Assembly (NCBI GenBank): GCA_019322815.1
Contig: JAHWIB010000015.1
Span: 1 to 27,772, forward strand
Direction: 5' to 3'
Source: Candidatus Woesearchaeota archaeon
GTDB lineage: Archaea; Nanobdellota; Nanobdellia; Woesearchaeales; WJKL01
DNA length: 27,772 nucleotides
This document shows, piece after piece, positions 14,570 to 21,721 of this stretch. Below the pieces are notes generated by a model. It did no database searches. It saw nothing but the letters and a program-made list of their open reading frames with translations, and was not told where the DNA came from. Numbering within the stretch: position 1 is the stretch's first letter; each line of letters begins with the position of its first letter. Both the position numbers and the translations under genes were made by a program.

Positions 14570-15196
14570 TTATTGTGGCATAGCAGCAGGTTCTTCACTT
14601 TTTTGTTCAGGAATTGTTTTAGGAGATATTTCTCCACCAATAGCTTTACCATTAGGAGGTATAAAAACAGCAGCAGCTAAGACAGTTGTCCACAGCCCAT
14701 TTTTGTCTCCTAATGCAGATTGTGAGATGCTGCTTGTCCTGACGATCTTTTCACTCATTTTATAGATTTCTTTTCTTTCATCATAAGCCTTATCAGGATC
14801 AAATTCAATTCCTAAAGTAGATGCAAGCATAGAAGCAGCCAGATCTTCAGCATATTCTCCAGCTTTTTTTTCAGTCATTCCAAAAGCATGATGCTCGCTT
14901 AGATAACCATAATTTTCTCCTTCAGGAGGAATAGCTAAACCAATTGAAGAGGATACTAATCTGTTTGGTTCATTTGTCTCAGCTCTTGCCATTACAACAA
15001 AAGTGATCTGCCCTGGTTTAAGCTCTGCAGCGCCTTTTTCTCTGGAAATTATCCTGCATCCGGGAGGAAATATAGAAGAAACATTTACAAGATTTAATTG
15101 AGCAATTCCAGCATTTCTTAAAGCCAACTCAAATGACTGTAGCTTATCTTTATGTCTTCCTACTCCTTTTGTAAAAAATACTTTTTGTGGGATCAT
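14570..15196 (-). CDS. pdaD: Pyruvoyl-dependent arginine decarboxylase
   Basis: The enzyme decarboxylates arginine to agmatine, the first step of archaeal polyamine synthesis. The 208-residue precursor should self-cleave in LVNVSSIFPPGC, between Ser40 and Ser41, converting Ser41 to the pyruvoyl cofactor at the start of the alpha chain. Other landmarks are FFTKGVGRHKDKLQSFE, FVVMARAETNEPN, SIGLAIP, NYGYLSEHHAFGMTEKKAG with the conserved acidic residue, and a final short VAAA-type strand. About 30 residues after the last family strand form a Pro/Glu/Lys-rich tail not usual in the shorter homologues. A TATA box at 15221-15230 gives leaderless spacing. No other polyamine gene is nearby. Confidence 0.95.
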   Translation of the reverse strand: MIPQKVFFTKGVGRHKDKLQSFELALRNAGIAQLNLVNVSSIFPPGCRIISREKGAAELKPGQITFVVMARAETNEPNRLVSSSIGLAIPPEGENYGYLSEHHAFGMTEKKAGEYAEDLAASMLASTLGIEFDPDKAYDERKEIYKMSEKIVRTSSISQSALGDKNGLWTTVLAAAVFIPPNGKAIGGEISPKTIPEQKSEEPAAMPQ

Positions 15197-15220
15197 TGAA
15201 TTAAAAATAATTTTTATTTT

Positions 15221-15230
15221 ATTTATAAAT
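15221..15230 (-). promoter_or_regulatory. TATA box of pdaD
   Basis: The palindromic ATTTATAAAT lies 25-34 nt before the pdaD ATG at 15196. There is no Shine-Dalgarno. Confidence 0.5.
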
Positions 15231-15245
15231 TTTTTTATTTTTTAT

Positions 15246-15839
15246 CTAAAAAATTAATCTCAATAACCAAATAACAGCGCCAGCTGTTAATGGCATAGAA
15301 ATATTATCATTTACACTTATTCCGCTGAACTTCAAATTTATACCTTCAGCAATCATTGCTGCAATGCTTGCAAATACAGCTTCAACAGGACTTATAAATA
15401 TCAGGGCCCCTAAGAATGCAGCAATTCCTCCTGCTAATGTTCCTTCTAAAAATTTCTTATCACTTAAAGGATGTTTTATCTTTCCATAATATTGCCCGAC
15501 TAACGGAGCAATAGAATCCCCTAATGCCATAATTATTATAGAAGCCATTGCAATATCTTTATCAAATAAAACCAAGACTAATAATACACTCAAAACATAA
15601 AAAAAACTTCCTTTTCCAGGAAAAACCTTCATATCTTCTGGCCTTTCAAAATGTTTTAATAGGAAATTAATTATAGGAACATTATACTTCAGGCTAAGAA
15701 GACATCCTAGTCCTCCGACTATTAATAGAATAATAAGGAATAAGGGAGTTATTATATTAAAATAAATCAAACTGACAAAAATCATACCATTTACAATGTG
15801 GAATATCCTTCTTTTTGTTTCTGGTTTAATCTTTTTCAT
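15246..15839 (-). CDS. CTP-dependent polyprenol/dolichol kinase-like membrane protein
   Basis: This 197-residue polytopic protein (about six to seven helices) belongs to the SEC59/VTE5/DGK1-type lipid kinase family. The N-terminal KPETKRRIFHIVNG carries the typical basic-His motif. The central MALGDSIAPLVGQYYGK and KKFLEGTLAGG blocks are the nucleotide-binding signature, and ISVNDNISMPLTAG near the C-terminus is the conserved final motif. Family members phosphorylate dolichol, phytol or diacylglycerol with CTP. Its 5' end overlaps by 14 bp the 3' end of a DUF368 polyprenyl-phosphate transporter gene, so dolichol or another polyprenol is the favoured substrate. This is an inference from context. 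Confidence 0.78.
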   Translation of the reverse strand: MKKIKPETKRRIFHIVNGMIFVSLIYFNIITPLFLIILLIVGGLGCLLSLKYNVPIINFLLKHFERPEDMKVFPGKGSFFYVLSVLLVLVLFDKDIAMASIIIMALGDSIAPLVGQYYGKIKHPLSDKKFLEGTLAGGIAAFLGALIFISPVEAVFASIAAMIAEGINLKFSGISVNDNISMPLTAGAVIWLLRLIF

Positions 15840-16707
15840 TTTTCTTATTATTTATTTTGTCCAAGCTTCTTGCAGATATTAATCCTAGTAATAAAAATAA
15901 AAATGCAACAATTATATTTAAGATATCCCATGAACCATTTAGAAATATATTTCTAATAGGAATACTCAAAGCACCAATAACTAATCCAAGCAGAATATAA
16001 AGTGTCTTGCATCTGTCTTTTCTAAACAGAAAAGAGACAATTCTTGAAATAGCAAACATTCCTAATAATGCTCCAATGCCAAATACTATAAAAATTAAAA
16101 TATTGTCTAAAAGATTATGCAGAACATTGAGCATGAATTCATACAGCCCTAATATCAACAATATAAAAGCTCCAGAAATGCCAGGCAAAAACATGGCGCT
16201 AATCGCTAAAAAGCCCCCTAAAAAAACATAAGGCAGATTAGGGACAATATCAACAGGAATTAAGAAAGCAAATGAAATTCCGGTTAACAGACCAATTAAA
16301 CCAAATAATCTGTTCTTTTTATGATGTGTTTCAATCTTATCATAGATAGATTTAGAAGAAGCTAAAATCAATCCAATAAAGAATGAAATAGTATACATAA
16401 AATAATTTTCAAGCAAAAAAATAACAATCTTTGATCCAAGAAATATAGCTGTAAATATGCCTGCTGCTAAAATTATCAAAAATCCTAAATCTAATCTTTT
16501 TATATCCTCTAAAAAATATTTTTTATCTTTCCTAAATATGTAATTAAAAAAATCAATTACTAATTGAGGAGAAAAGCCCTTCACAGCATTGATTAAACGC
16601 GAGTAAATCCCAGTGATAAATGCTATTGTGCCTCCTGAAATCCCTGGTATAACATCACATATACCCATTAATATGCCTTTTAAGAAAATACTAATGCTCT
16701 GCTTCAT
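15826..16707 (-). CDS. DUF368 family polyprenyl-phosphate transporter
   Basis: This 293-residue membrane protein has about eight helices. It shows the two inverted DUF368 signature segments: FLKGILMGICDVIPGISGGT at the N-terminus and FLAISAMFLPGISGAFILLI in the middle. In bacteria DUF368 proteins (PopT) return undecaprenyl phosphate across the membrane. In archaea the matching lipid carrier is dolichyl or another polyprenyl phosphate used for glycan export. The downstream overlapping gene looks like a polyprenol kinase, supporting a lipid-carrier recycling pair. The ATG at 16707 is preferred over a TTG at 16725, because a TATA box at 16731-16740 gives leaderless spacing to it. Confidence 0.87.
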   Translation of the reverse strand: MKQSISIFLKGILMGICDVIPGISGGTIAFITGIYSRLINAVKGFSPQLVIDFFNYIFRKDKKYFLEDIKRLDLGFLIILAAGIFTAIFLGSKIVIFLLENYFMYTISFFIGLILASSKSIYDKIETHHKKNRLFGLIGLLTGISFAFLIPVDIVPNLPYVFLGGFLAISAMFLPGISGAFILLILGLYEFMLNVLHNLLDNILIFIVFGIGALLGMFAISRIVSFLFRKDRCKTLYILLGLVIGALSIPIRNIFLNGSWDILNIIVAFLFLLLGLISARSLDKINNKKNEKD

Positions 16708-16730
16708 GTTTATTTTAAAGAACAATAACC

Positions 16731-16740
16731 TATTTATAAT
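16731..16740 (-). promoter_or_regulatory. TATA box of the DUF368-kinase operon
   Basis: ATTATAAATA (minus strand) begins 24 nt before the ATG at 16707. It lies directly after the stop codon of the aldolase gene region. Confidence 0.45.
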
Positions 16741-16742
16741 TT

Positions 16743-17531
16743 TTACTGCAGTTCTTTCATTGCATCATCAACAGAAGAATCCTCAAAGATTATCTTTTTA
16801 ATAGCAGCAGCCATTTTTAATGGAGTTTCATGCTGCCATATTTCTCTTCCAATAGCCATTCCTGAACAGCCTGTATCTATAATATCTTTTGCTCGTTCTA
16901 AAAAATTCCTGTCAGGCAGTTTAGGCCCTCCTGCAGCCATTACTTTGGCATTTCCAGCGCATCTCACAACCCATCTAAATTCTTCTTTTTTGTCGTTATA
17001 TTTTATCTTAAGTATATCAGCTCCTAATTCCAAGCCTACTCTTGCACTATACGCAAGTATAGAAGTGCTCAATTCATTTGCAACAAATCTTCCCCTAGGA
17101 TACATCCATGCAATAACAGGCAAGCCAAAATCATGGGCTTCTTCCTGGATTTTGCTGAATTCCTTAAAGATTTCTGGTTCTAAAGGGCTGCCTACAAAAA
17201 TAGTATATCCAATAGCATCAGCTCCTAGATCAACAGCTTTTTTAACAGAACACAATTGCTTTGCAATAGGAAATATTCTTGGAATATTTGTTTTGCCGTT
17301 TAATTTGACAACCAAAGGAACTTTTTTAATATAATTTTCATGATATTTTTCTGCAATTCCTTTTTGCAGAATAACTCCATTAAATCCTCCATGAGTAGCT
17401 ATATGCAGTAAATAATTAGGATCAATATTATGAATATCGAAATCAATAGGGCCATGCTCAAGACCTTGGTCATATGCTAAGAATAATGCTTTTTCATCTT
17501 TTAATAACTTTTCAATTCTTACTTTTTTCAA
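16743..17531 (-). CDS. Class I fructose-bisphosphate aldolase, archaeal (DhnA) type
   Basis: This enzyme cleaves or forms fructose 1,6-bisphosphate through a Schiff base. The 262-residue TIM barrel shows LAYDQGLEHGP, an archaeal-type substrate loop, GYTIFVGSP, IAWMYPRG with the catalytic Tyr, and ADILKIKY with the Schiff-base Lys (175 or 177). VMAAGGPKLP and CSGMAIGREIWQ form the phosphate-binding end. It fits the DhnA/LsrF aldolase family, not the bifunctional aldolase/phosphatase. The start is a TTG at 17531 with a GAGGTGG Shine-Dalgarno about five nt upstream. It lies only 37 nt downstream of two small membrane protein genes on the same strand. Confidence 0.92.
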   Translation of the reverse strand: MKKVRIEKLLKDEKALFLAYDQGLEHGPIDFDIHNIDPNYLLHIATHGGFNGVILQKGIAEKYHENYIKKVPLVVKLNGKTNIPRIFPIAKQLCSVKKAVDLGADAIGYTIFVGSPLEPEIFKEFSKIQEEAHDFGLPVIAWMYPRGRFVANELSTSILAYSARVGLELGADILKIKYNDKKEEFRWVVRCAGNAKVMAAGGPKLPDRNFLERAKDIIDTGCSGMAIGREIWQHETPLKMAAAIKKIIFEDSSVDDAMKELQ

Positions 17532-17568
17532 TCTGCCACCTCTTTTTTAAAAAATAAAAAAAAGAAAT

Positions 17569-17922
17569 TTATTTTTCAGCAAGTACATAAACTGCTTTTA
17601 TTGCAACTATGATTGCTGCAGGCGCTACAAAAGTTATAACATTTCCCCACATTACACCTAATGTAGTGTGCAGACTTGCTAATGTTAATGCAGTCATTCC
17701 AAATGAAATCAGCAATACCAATGCTGCAACCAAGAATTCAGTTATTTCTTTTGCTTTAATATTAACCCATCCAACTATCACTCCTAAGATCACTAAAACC
17801 CATGTAGAAGGATCTCCTCTTATTTGAGGTATTAAAGCAACTATAATTGCAACTACAATACCTGCTATAAAAGCATAATGTCCAATTTTTTGACGATCAG
17901 CTGCTAATGCCTTTTTTGCCAT
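17569..17922 (-). CDS. Four-helix membrane protein of unknown function, paralogue A
   Basis: This 117-residue protein has about four hydrophobic helices (near 15-35, 40-52, 62-84 and 92-114) and few charges between them. It is a paralogue of the next gene upstream. Both share the pattern of an I/VxxxGxVxGxVNI(K/T)AxE stretch followed by a x(P/E)FLxAAL helix and a C-terminal A(A/L)xVA(I/L)(K/R)AVYxxAE end. No catalytic residue is visible and the family is not recognised. A strong GAGGTG Shine-Dalgarno precedes the ATG. High hydrophobicity, a strong ribosome binding site and duplication suggest an abundant membrane structural protein; this is speculative. Confidence 0.68.
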   Translation of the reverse strand: MAKKALAADRQKIGHYAFIAGIVVAIIVALIPQIRGDPSTWVLVILGVIVGWVNIKAKEITEFLVAALVLLISFGMTALTLASLHTTLGVMWGNVITFVAPAAIIVAIKAVYVLAEK

Positions 17923-18013
17923 TACAATTCACCTCTTTTTTTAAAATAATAATAGGTATATGCCCCCTCTTCTATTTAAATTGTTCGTTAAAAAAAATAA
18001 AAAAATAAAAAAT

Positions 18014-18370
18014 TTACTCTGCAGCAAATCTATAAACTGCTCTTAAAGCAACTACTAAAGCTGCTGGCCCAACCAATAATGCGATAAAGCTTACAGCTGA
18101 ATTCAACACACTTCCTAAATATGGGATCAATGTGTTTATTACACCTAAGTTTGCAAAACTAAAAGCAAACAAAGCCAAAGCTGCAATTAAGAATGGTTGA
18201 ACTTCTGAAGCAGTTATATTCACAAAACCAATCACTAATCCTAAAATTACTATTATTAAAGCAATCCAAGGATTAACTGCCCAAGTTGCACCAGCACCAG
18301 CACCGATTCCTGCTATAATTGCTAGTACTACACCAATTAAAAAAGCCCATTTTCCTATTGCTTCTGCCAT
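18014..18370 (-). CDS. Four-helix membrane protein of unknown function, paralogue B
   Basis: This 118-residue protein has the same layout as its neighbour: four hydrophobic helices, the VIGFVNITASEVQPFLIAAL core, and the VALRAVYRFAAE end. It lacks the short charged N-terminal extension of paralogue A and has a Gly/Ala-rich first loop (GIGAGAGATW). A strong GGAGGT Shine-Dalgarno lies about ten nt before the ATG. The 91-bp gap between the two genes contains another AT-rich promoter-like stretch (near 17971-17982), so the pair may be separately transcribed. Confidence 0.68.
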   Translation of the reverse strand: MAEAIGKWAFLIGVVLAIIAGIGAGAGATWAVNPWIALIIVILGLVIGFVNITASEVQPFLIAALALFAFSFANLGVINTLIPYLGSVLNSAVSFIALLVGPAALVVALRAVYRFAAE

Positions 18371-18476
18371 TCTATTCTACCTCCTTCTAGTCTTATTTAA
18401 TTTAGATTTTAACTCCCTTTATCCTTGTTTTATCATTTATATTATATATAATTTAGTTACTATTAAAAAGTAGAAA

Positions 18477-19493
18477 TCAGCTTATATCATCTAAAATATC
18501 ATGTGCATCTAAAACATTCAAATGTTCTTTTATTTTATTCCATTCTTTACCAGCTTTTATCTGAAACATTGTTAATAAATAAGTTTTTTCTTTATTGCTT
18601 ACTCTGGCTAATTTATCAGCCAATATCAAACCATAAGGATAACCAGGAAAAACAGCATCATTTGAATTTTTACTTAGCAAACCAACAACTTCTTTAATCT
18701 TTTCTTCTTGTCCATTATACTGTTCAAAATTAAATATATAATTGCTTTTTTTATTTAATTTAACAAAACTAATCCTTGCCTGATAATTTGGATCATTTAA
18801 CTCAACAATAGGATAATAATACCACATATCTTCAGTTCCTAATTTATTCAATTCTGATACAAAGCATCCGCCTTGATCTGAAAATATTCTATTTGTTTTT
18901 GCCAATGCATTAACAATAATTCCCTTTCCTGCAGCTTTATCATATAATCTCTGCATAAACTCTTTCTCATTTGTAACGCAGCATCTTAAGCTTCCATCCA
19001 AGACAATTATATCTCCATGCGAAAGTTCATCAACTATCTCTTTTGCAAAAGAAATCTCACTAAATCTTCTGCATATACCTCCAATTTTGCTGATATCGGC
19101 TCTTTGCTGGCCGTTCATTATTGTTTTGTCCATAGAATCAAATACTAAATTATCTAGAATAATATCTCCAAAAACCTCTGTTTTATATTGCAGCTTAGAA
19201 TCTTCAATAAATGAATGGATTAAAAAATAAAATTCTTTTTTAATTGATTTAATCTTCTTATTATTTTCAAAAATAATTCCTCCAATTCTTATAAATTGCA
19301 GGGAAAAATTAACTGCTTTTAAAATCTCAGCATTTCCGCCGTCAATAAATAGTATTTTATTATTGGAATCATTCTTTTCAATTTTATTAAAATTATCTTT
19401 AGAAATAGGAATTGTTTTTCCTTGTTCAATTAAAATATTTTTGCATTCTTTAGATACTATTTCATTAATCTTTGAAACAATTTTATTATACAT
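18477..19493 (-). CDS. nurA: NurA-domain nuclease
   Basis: NurA is a 5'-to-3' nuclease that works with the HerA hexameric translocase in archaeal DNA end resection. The 338-residue protein shows the NurA-domain landmarks: ILFIDGGNAE with the catalytic Asp51, GDIIVLDGSLR with Asp166, a central Lys in NALAKTNRIFSD, and FPGYPYGLILADKLARVS near the end. It closes with the conserved NVLDAHDILDD. The usual partners herA, mre11 and rad50 are not in this window. The first 45 residues are a poorly conserved helical lead. It is divergent from the GGR-family gene, sharing a short AT-rich promoter region at about 19510-19534. Confidence 0.85.
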   Translation of the reverse strand: MYNKIVSKINEIVSKECKNILIEQGKTIPISKDNFNKIEKNDSNNKILFIDGGNAEILKAVNFSLQFIRIGGIIFENNKKIKSIKKEFYFLIHSFIEDSKLQYKTEVFGDIILDNLVFDSMDKTIMNGQQRADISKIGGICRRFSEISFAKEIVDELSHGDIIVLDGSLRCCVTNEKEFMQRLYDKAAGKGIIVNALAKTNRIFSDQGGCFVSELNKLGTEDMWYYYPIVELNDPNYQARISFVKLNKKSNYIFNFEQYNGQEEKIKEVVGLLSKNSNDAVFPGYPYGLILADKLARVSNKEKTYLLTMFQIKAGKEWNKIKEHLNVLDAHDILDDIS

Positions 19494-19525
19494 AATTTTC
19501 TAAATCATTTCTTATTTAATAAATA

Positions 19526-19534
19526 TTTATATAG
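19526..19534 (+). promoter_or_regulatory. TATA box of the GGR-family operon
   Basis: TTTATATAG lies 23-31 nt before the ATG at 19557, with no Shine-Dalgarno. The overlapping AT-rich stretch on its left may also serve the divergent nurA gene. Confidence 0.45.
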
Positions 19535-19556
19535 TGAAGAGAATACTATAAAAAGA

Positions 19557-20753
19557 ATGTATGATATAATTATAATAGGAGCAGGTCCTGCAGGTTTAGC
19601 AGCTGCAAGAGAACTAAAAAAAGCAAATATTAATTTTCTTATTATTGATTCAAAAAAAGAGATAGGATTGCCATTAAGATGTGGAGAAGGAATCAGAGAA
19701 AAAGAATTTATAGAATTCTTTAAGCATAAAAATTATTATTTTGTTAAAAATACAATCAATATTCATGAAATATATTATAAAGATTTGACAAGAACTTTCA
19801 AAGAGAATTTTTTAGAACTTGACCGTGCAGAATTTGAAAAATGGTTAGCAAAACCAATAAAAAACCATTTAAGACTATCAACAACCTGTCAAGATTTAAA
19901 AATAAAAGAAAATCTAATAGAAATCAAAATAAACAAAGAAATTCTGACTGCAAAATTAGCAATATTAGCTTATGGCTGTAATTTCAATATTCAGAAAAAA
20001 CTAAATCTTGTTAAAAAACAGCCAAATATGGTTTTAGGTTATGGAGGAATCTTCAAAAATCACAATTTTGAAGAAAATAAATTCTATTATTTTTTTGACC
20101 CAAAACATTTAGGTTATTTGTGGGCGTTTCCAAAAGATAAAAAAACAGCAAACATTGGATTTGGAGCATTTAATACAAATAAAAATACAAAAAAAATTTT
20201 CAAAAAACTTCTCAAAAGATACAAAATAAATGCCAAACAACTTTCAGAATATGCAGGAATTGTCCCTTGTTCAGGTCCAATCAAAAAAACCTATGCAGAT
20301 AGATTATTGATTTGTGGAAATGCAGCTGGTCAGGTCCATGCTTTCTCAGGAGAAGGTATTTATTATGGGCTTGTTTCAGGGAAATTGGCAGCAAAAACAG
20401 CAGTAAAAGCAGTTAAACAAAATATATTCAATGATAACTTTCTAAAACAATATGAAAAAGAATGGAAAAAGAAAATTGGAAAAAACATGAAAGCAGGAAT
20501 AATAGCCTCTGAATTATTATATCTGGCCTTTAAGAATAAAGAAATTAAAAGTTTATTTAAACAGCCAACAGAAAAAGAATTAAGAGAGATGATGTTATAT
20601 GGCATTGTTCCTCTAAGAGCAAGATTTGTATGGAAACTTGCAAAAATTTTTAATCTGTTAGAAAAAAAAGAACTGCCTCTAATAGTAAAGATTATATATA
20701 ATATCTATAAATTAATTAAAAAAGATGAAAAAAGTAAGGTTCCCAAAGGATGA
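19557..20753 (+). CDS. Geranylgeranyl reductase family FAD-dependent oxidoreductase
   Basis: This 398-residue flavoprotein opens with the FAD dinucleotide motif DIIIIGAGPAGLAAARELKK and the family signature LPLRCGEGIR. A central FYYFFDPKHLGYLWAFPK segment matches the substrate-side strands, and LLICGNAAGQVHAFSGEGIY is the second FAD motif. In archaea the family hydrogenates geranylgeranyl chains of membrane lipids; related members act on other polyprenyl chains. It overlaps the following CrtC-like gene by 29 bp, which suggests coordinated action on one isoprenoid substrate. A TATA box 23 nt upstream gives leaderless spacing. Confidence 0.88.
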   Translation: MYDIIIIGAGPAGLAAARELKKANINFLIIDSKKEIGLPLRCGEGIREKEFIEFFKHKNYYFVKNTINIHEIYYKDLTRTFKENFLELDRAEFEKWLAKPIKNHLRLSTTCQDLKIKENLIEIKINKEILTAKLAILAYGCNFNIQKKLNLVKKQPNMVLGYGGIFKNHNFEENKFYYFFDPKHLGYLWAFPKDKKTANIGFGAFNTNKNTKKIFKKLLKRYKINAKQLSEYAGIVPCSGPIKKTYADRLLICGNAAGQVHAFSGEGIYYGLVSGKLAAKTAVKAVKQNIFNDNFLKQYEKEWKKKIGKNMKAGIIASELLYLAFKNKEIKSLFKQPTEKELREMMLYGIVPLRARFVWKLAKIFNLLEKKELPLIVKIIYNIYKLIKKDEKSKVPKG

Positions 20754-21696
20754 AGCAGTTCATTCAAAAGGTTCAGAATGGTGGTACTTTAATGGTTATT
20801 TAAAATCAGAAGATAATAAAGAATATAGTTTGATGGCTTCTTTTTTTAAGATGGATATGATGAAAAATAGGCCTAAATTTTTTTTATTGCCAATAAAAGT
20901 TGGATATTTGATCCATGGCCATATTTTAGATATCAAAAAAAAGAAATTTTATCCCTTTTACAAACATTTCATACAAAAGCCTCATGAAAAATTTACAGAA
21001 AAAAAATTCCTTTGCAACCATTATAGATTAGCTAGTCTCAAAGAATTCACAAAAGGCATATATCATCTTTATATTAAAAATAAAAAATATGTTTTAGATC
21101 TTATTATAAAAGCAGAAAAACCTCCTGTATTGCATGGAAAAAAAGGTCTGATTGATATAGGTAAAGGCTATTCCTATTATTATTCTTTTACAGACATGTC
21201 AATTAGAGGAACATTAAAAATAGGAGATAAAATTAAACAGGTTGAAGGTATTGCATGGATGGATCATCAGTGGGGGAATTTTGATCTTCATGATAAACAA
21301 TGGGATTGGTTATCTATTAAACTAAAAAATGATATTGATATTATGGCTTTCAAAATTCTGGACAAAATTACCCAAGAAGTAATGTTGTATACAAGCTTGA
21401 TTGATAAAAATGGAAAATCAAAAATAATCAAAGATGCAAAGCTTAAATCAACTAAAAACTGGAAAAGCAGAAAAACAGGAATAATCTATCCTCTATATTG
21501 GAATCTAAAGATTCCTTCTAAAAAAATAAATTTAACAATAAAGCCGGTGTTTAATGAACAAGAAATGCATGACGGTATTTTGAAATATTGGGAAGGCTGC
21601 TGCAAAGTAACCGGGACATTTAATAAAAAAAGAACAAAAGGCAGGGCTTATATCGAATTAGTAGGCCATGAAAGGCTTAAATCCAAACTTTTTTAA
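20725..21696 (+). CDS. CrtC/AttH-like lipocalin-fold protein (hydroxyneurosporene synthase-like)
   Basis: This 323-residue protein matches the CrtC/AttH family. The N-terminal signature SEWWYFNGYL lies within the first 30 residues, YYYSFTDMSIRGTL follows in the middle, and the hallmark GIAWMDHQWGNF heads the second lipocalin-like half, with WDWLSIKL after it. Characterised relatives (CrtC) add water to the terminal 1,2 double bond of carotenoids; AttH-type members have no proven activity. The family signature begins right after the ATG at 20725, so the 29-bp overlap with the flavoprotein gene is real and not a start-site artefact. There is no signal peptide. The substrate is unknown; an isoprenoid is inferred from the neighbour. 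Confidence 0.8.
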   Translation: MKKVRFPKDEAVHSKGSEWWYFNGYLKSEDNKEYSLMASFFKMDMMKNRPKFFLLPIKVGYLIHGHILDIKKKKFYPFYKHFIQKPHEKFTEKKFLCNHYRLASLKEFTKGIYHLYIKNKKYVLDLIIKAEKPPVLHGKKGLIDIGKGYSYYYSFTDMSIRGTLKIGDKIKQVEGIAWMDHQWGNFDLHDKQWDWLSIKLKNDIDIMAFKILDKITQEVMLYTSLIDKNGKSKIIKDAKLKSTKNWKSRKTGIIYPLYWNLKIPSKKINLTIKPVFNEQEMHDGILKYWEGCCKVTGTFNKKRTKGRAYIELVGHERLKSKLF

Positions 21697-21721
21697 ATAA
21701 CTCTAGACTTTCTCAAAATTT

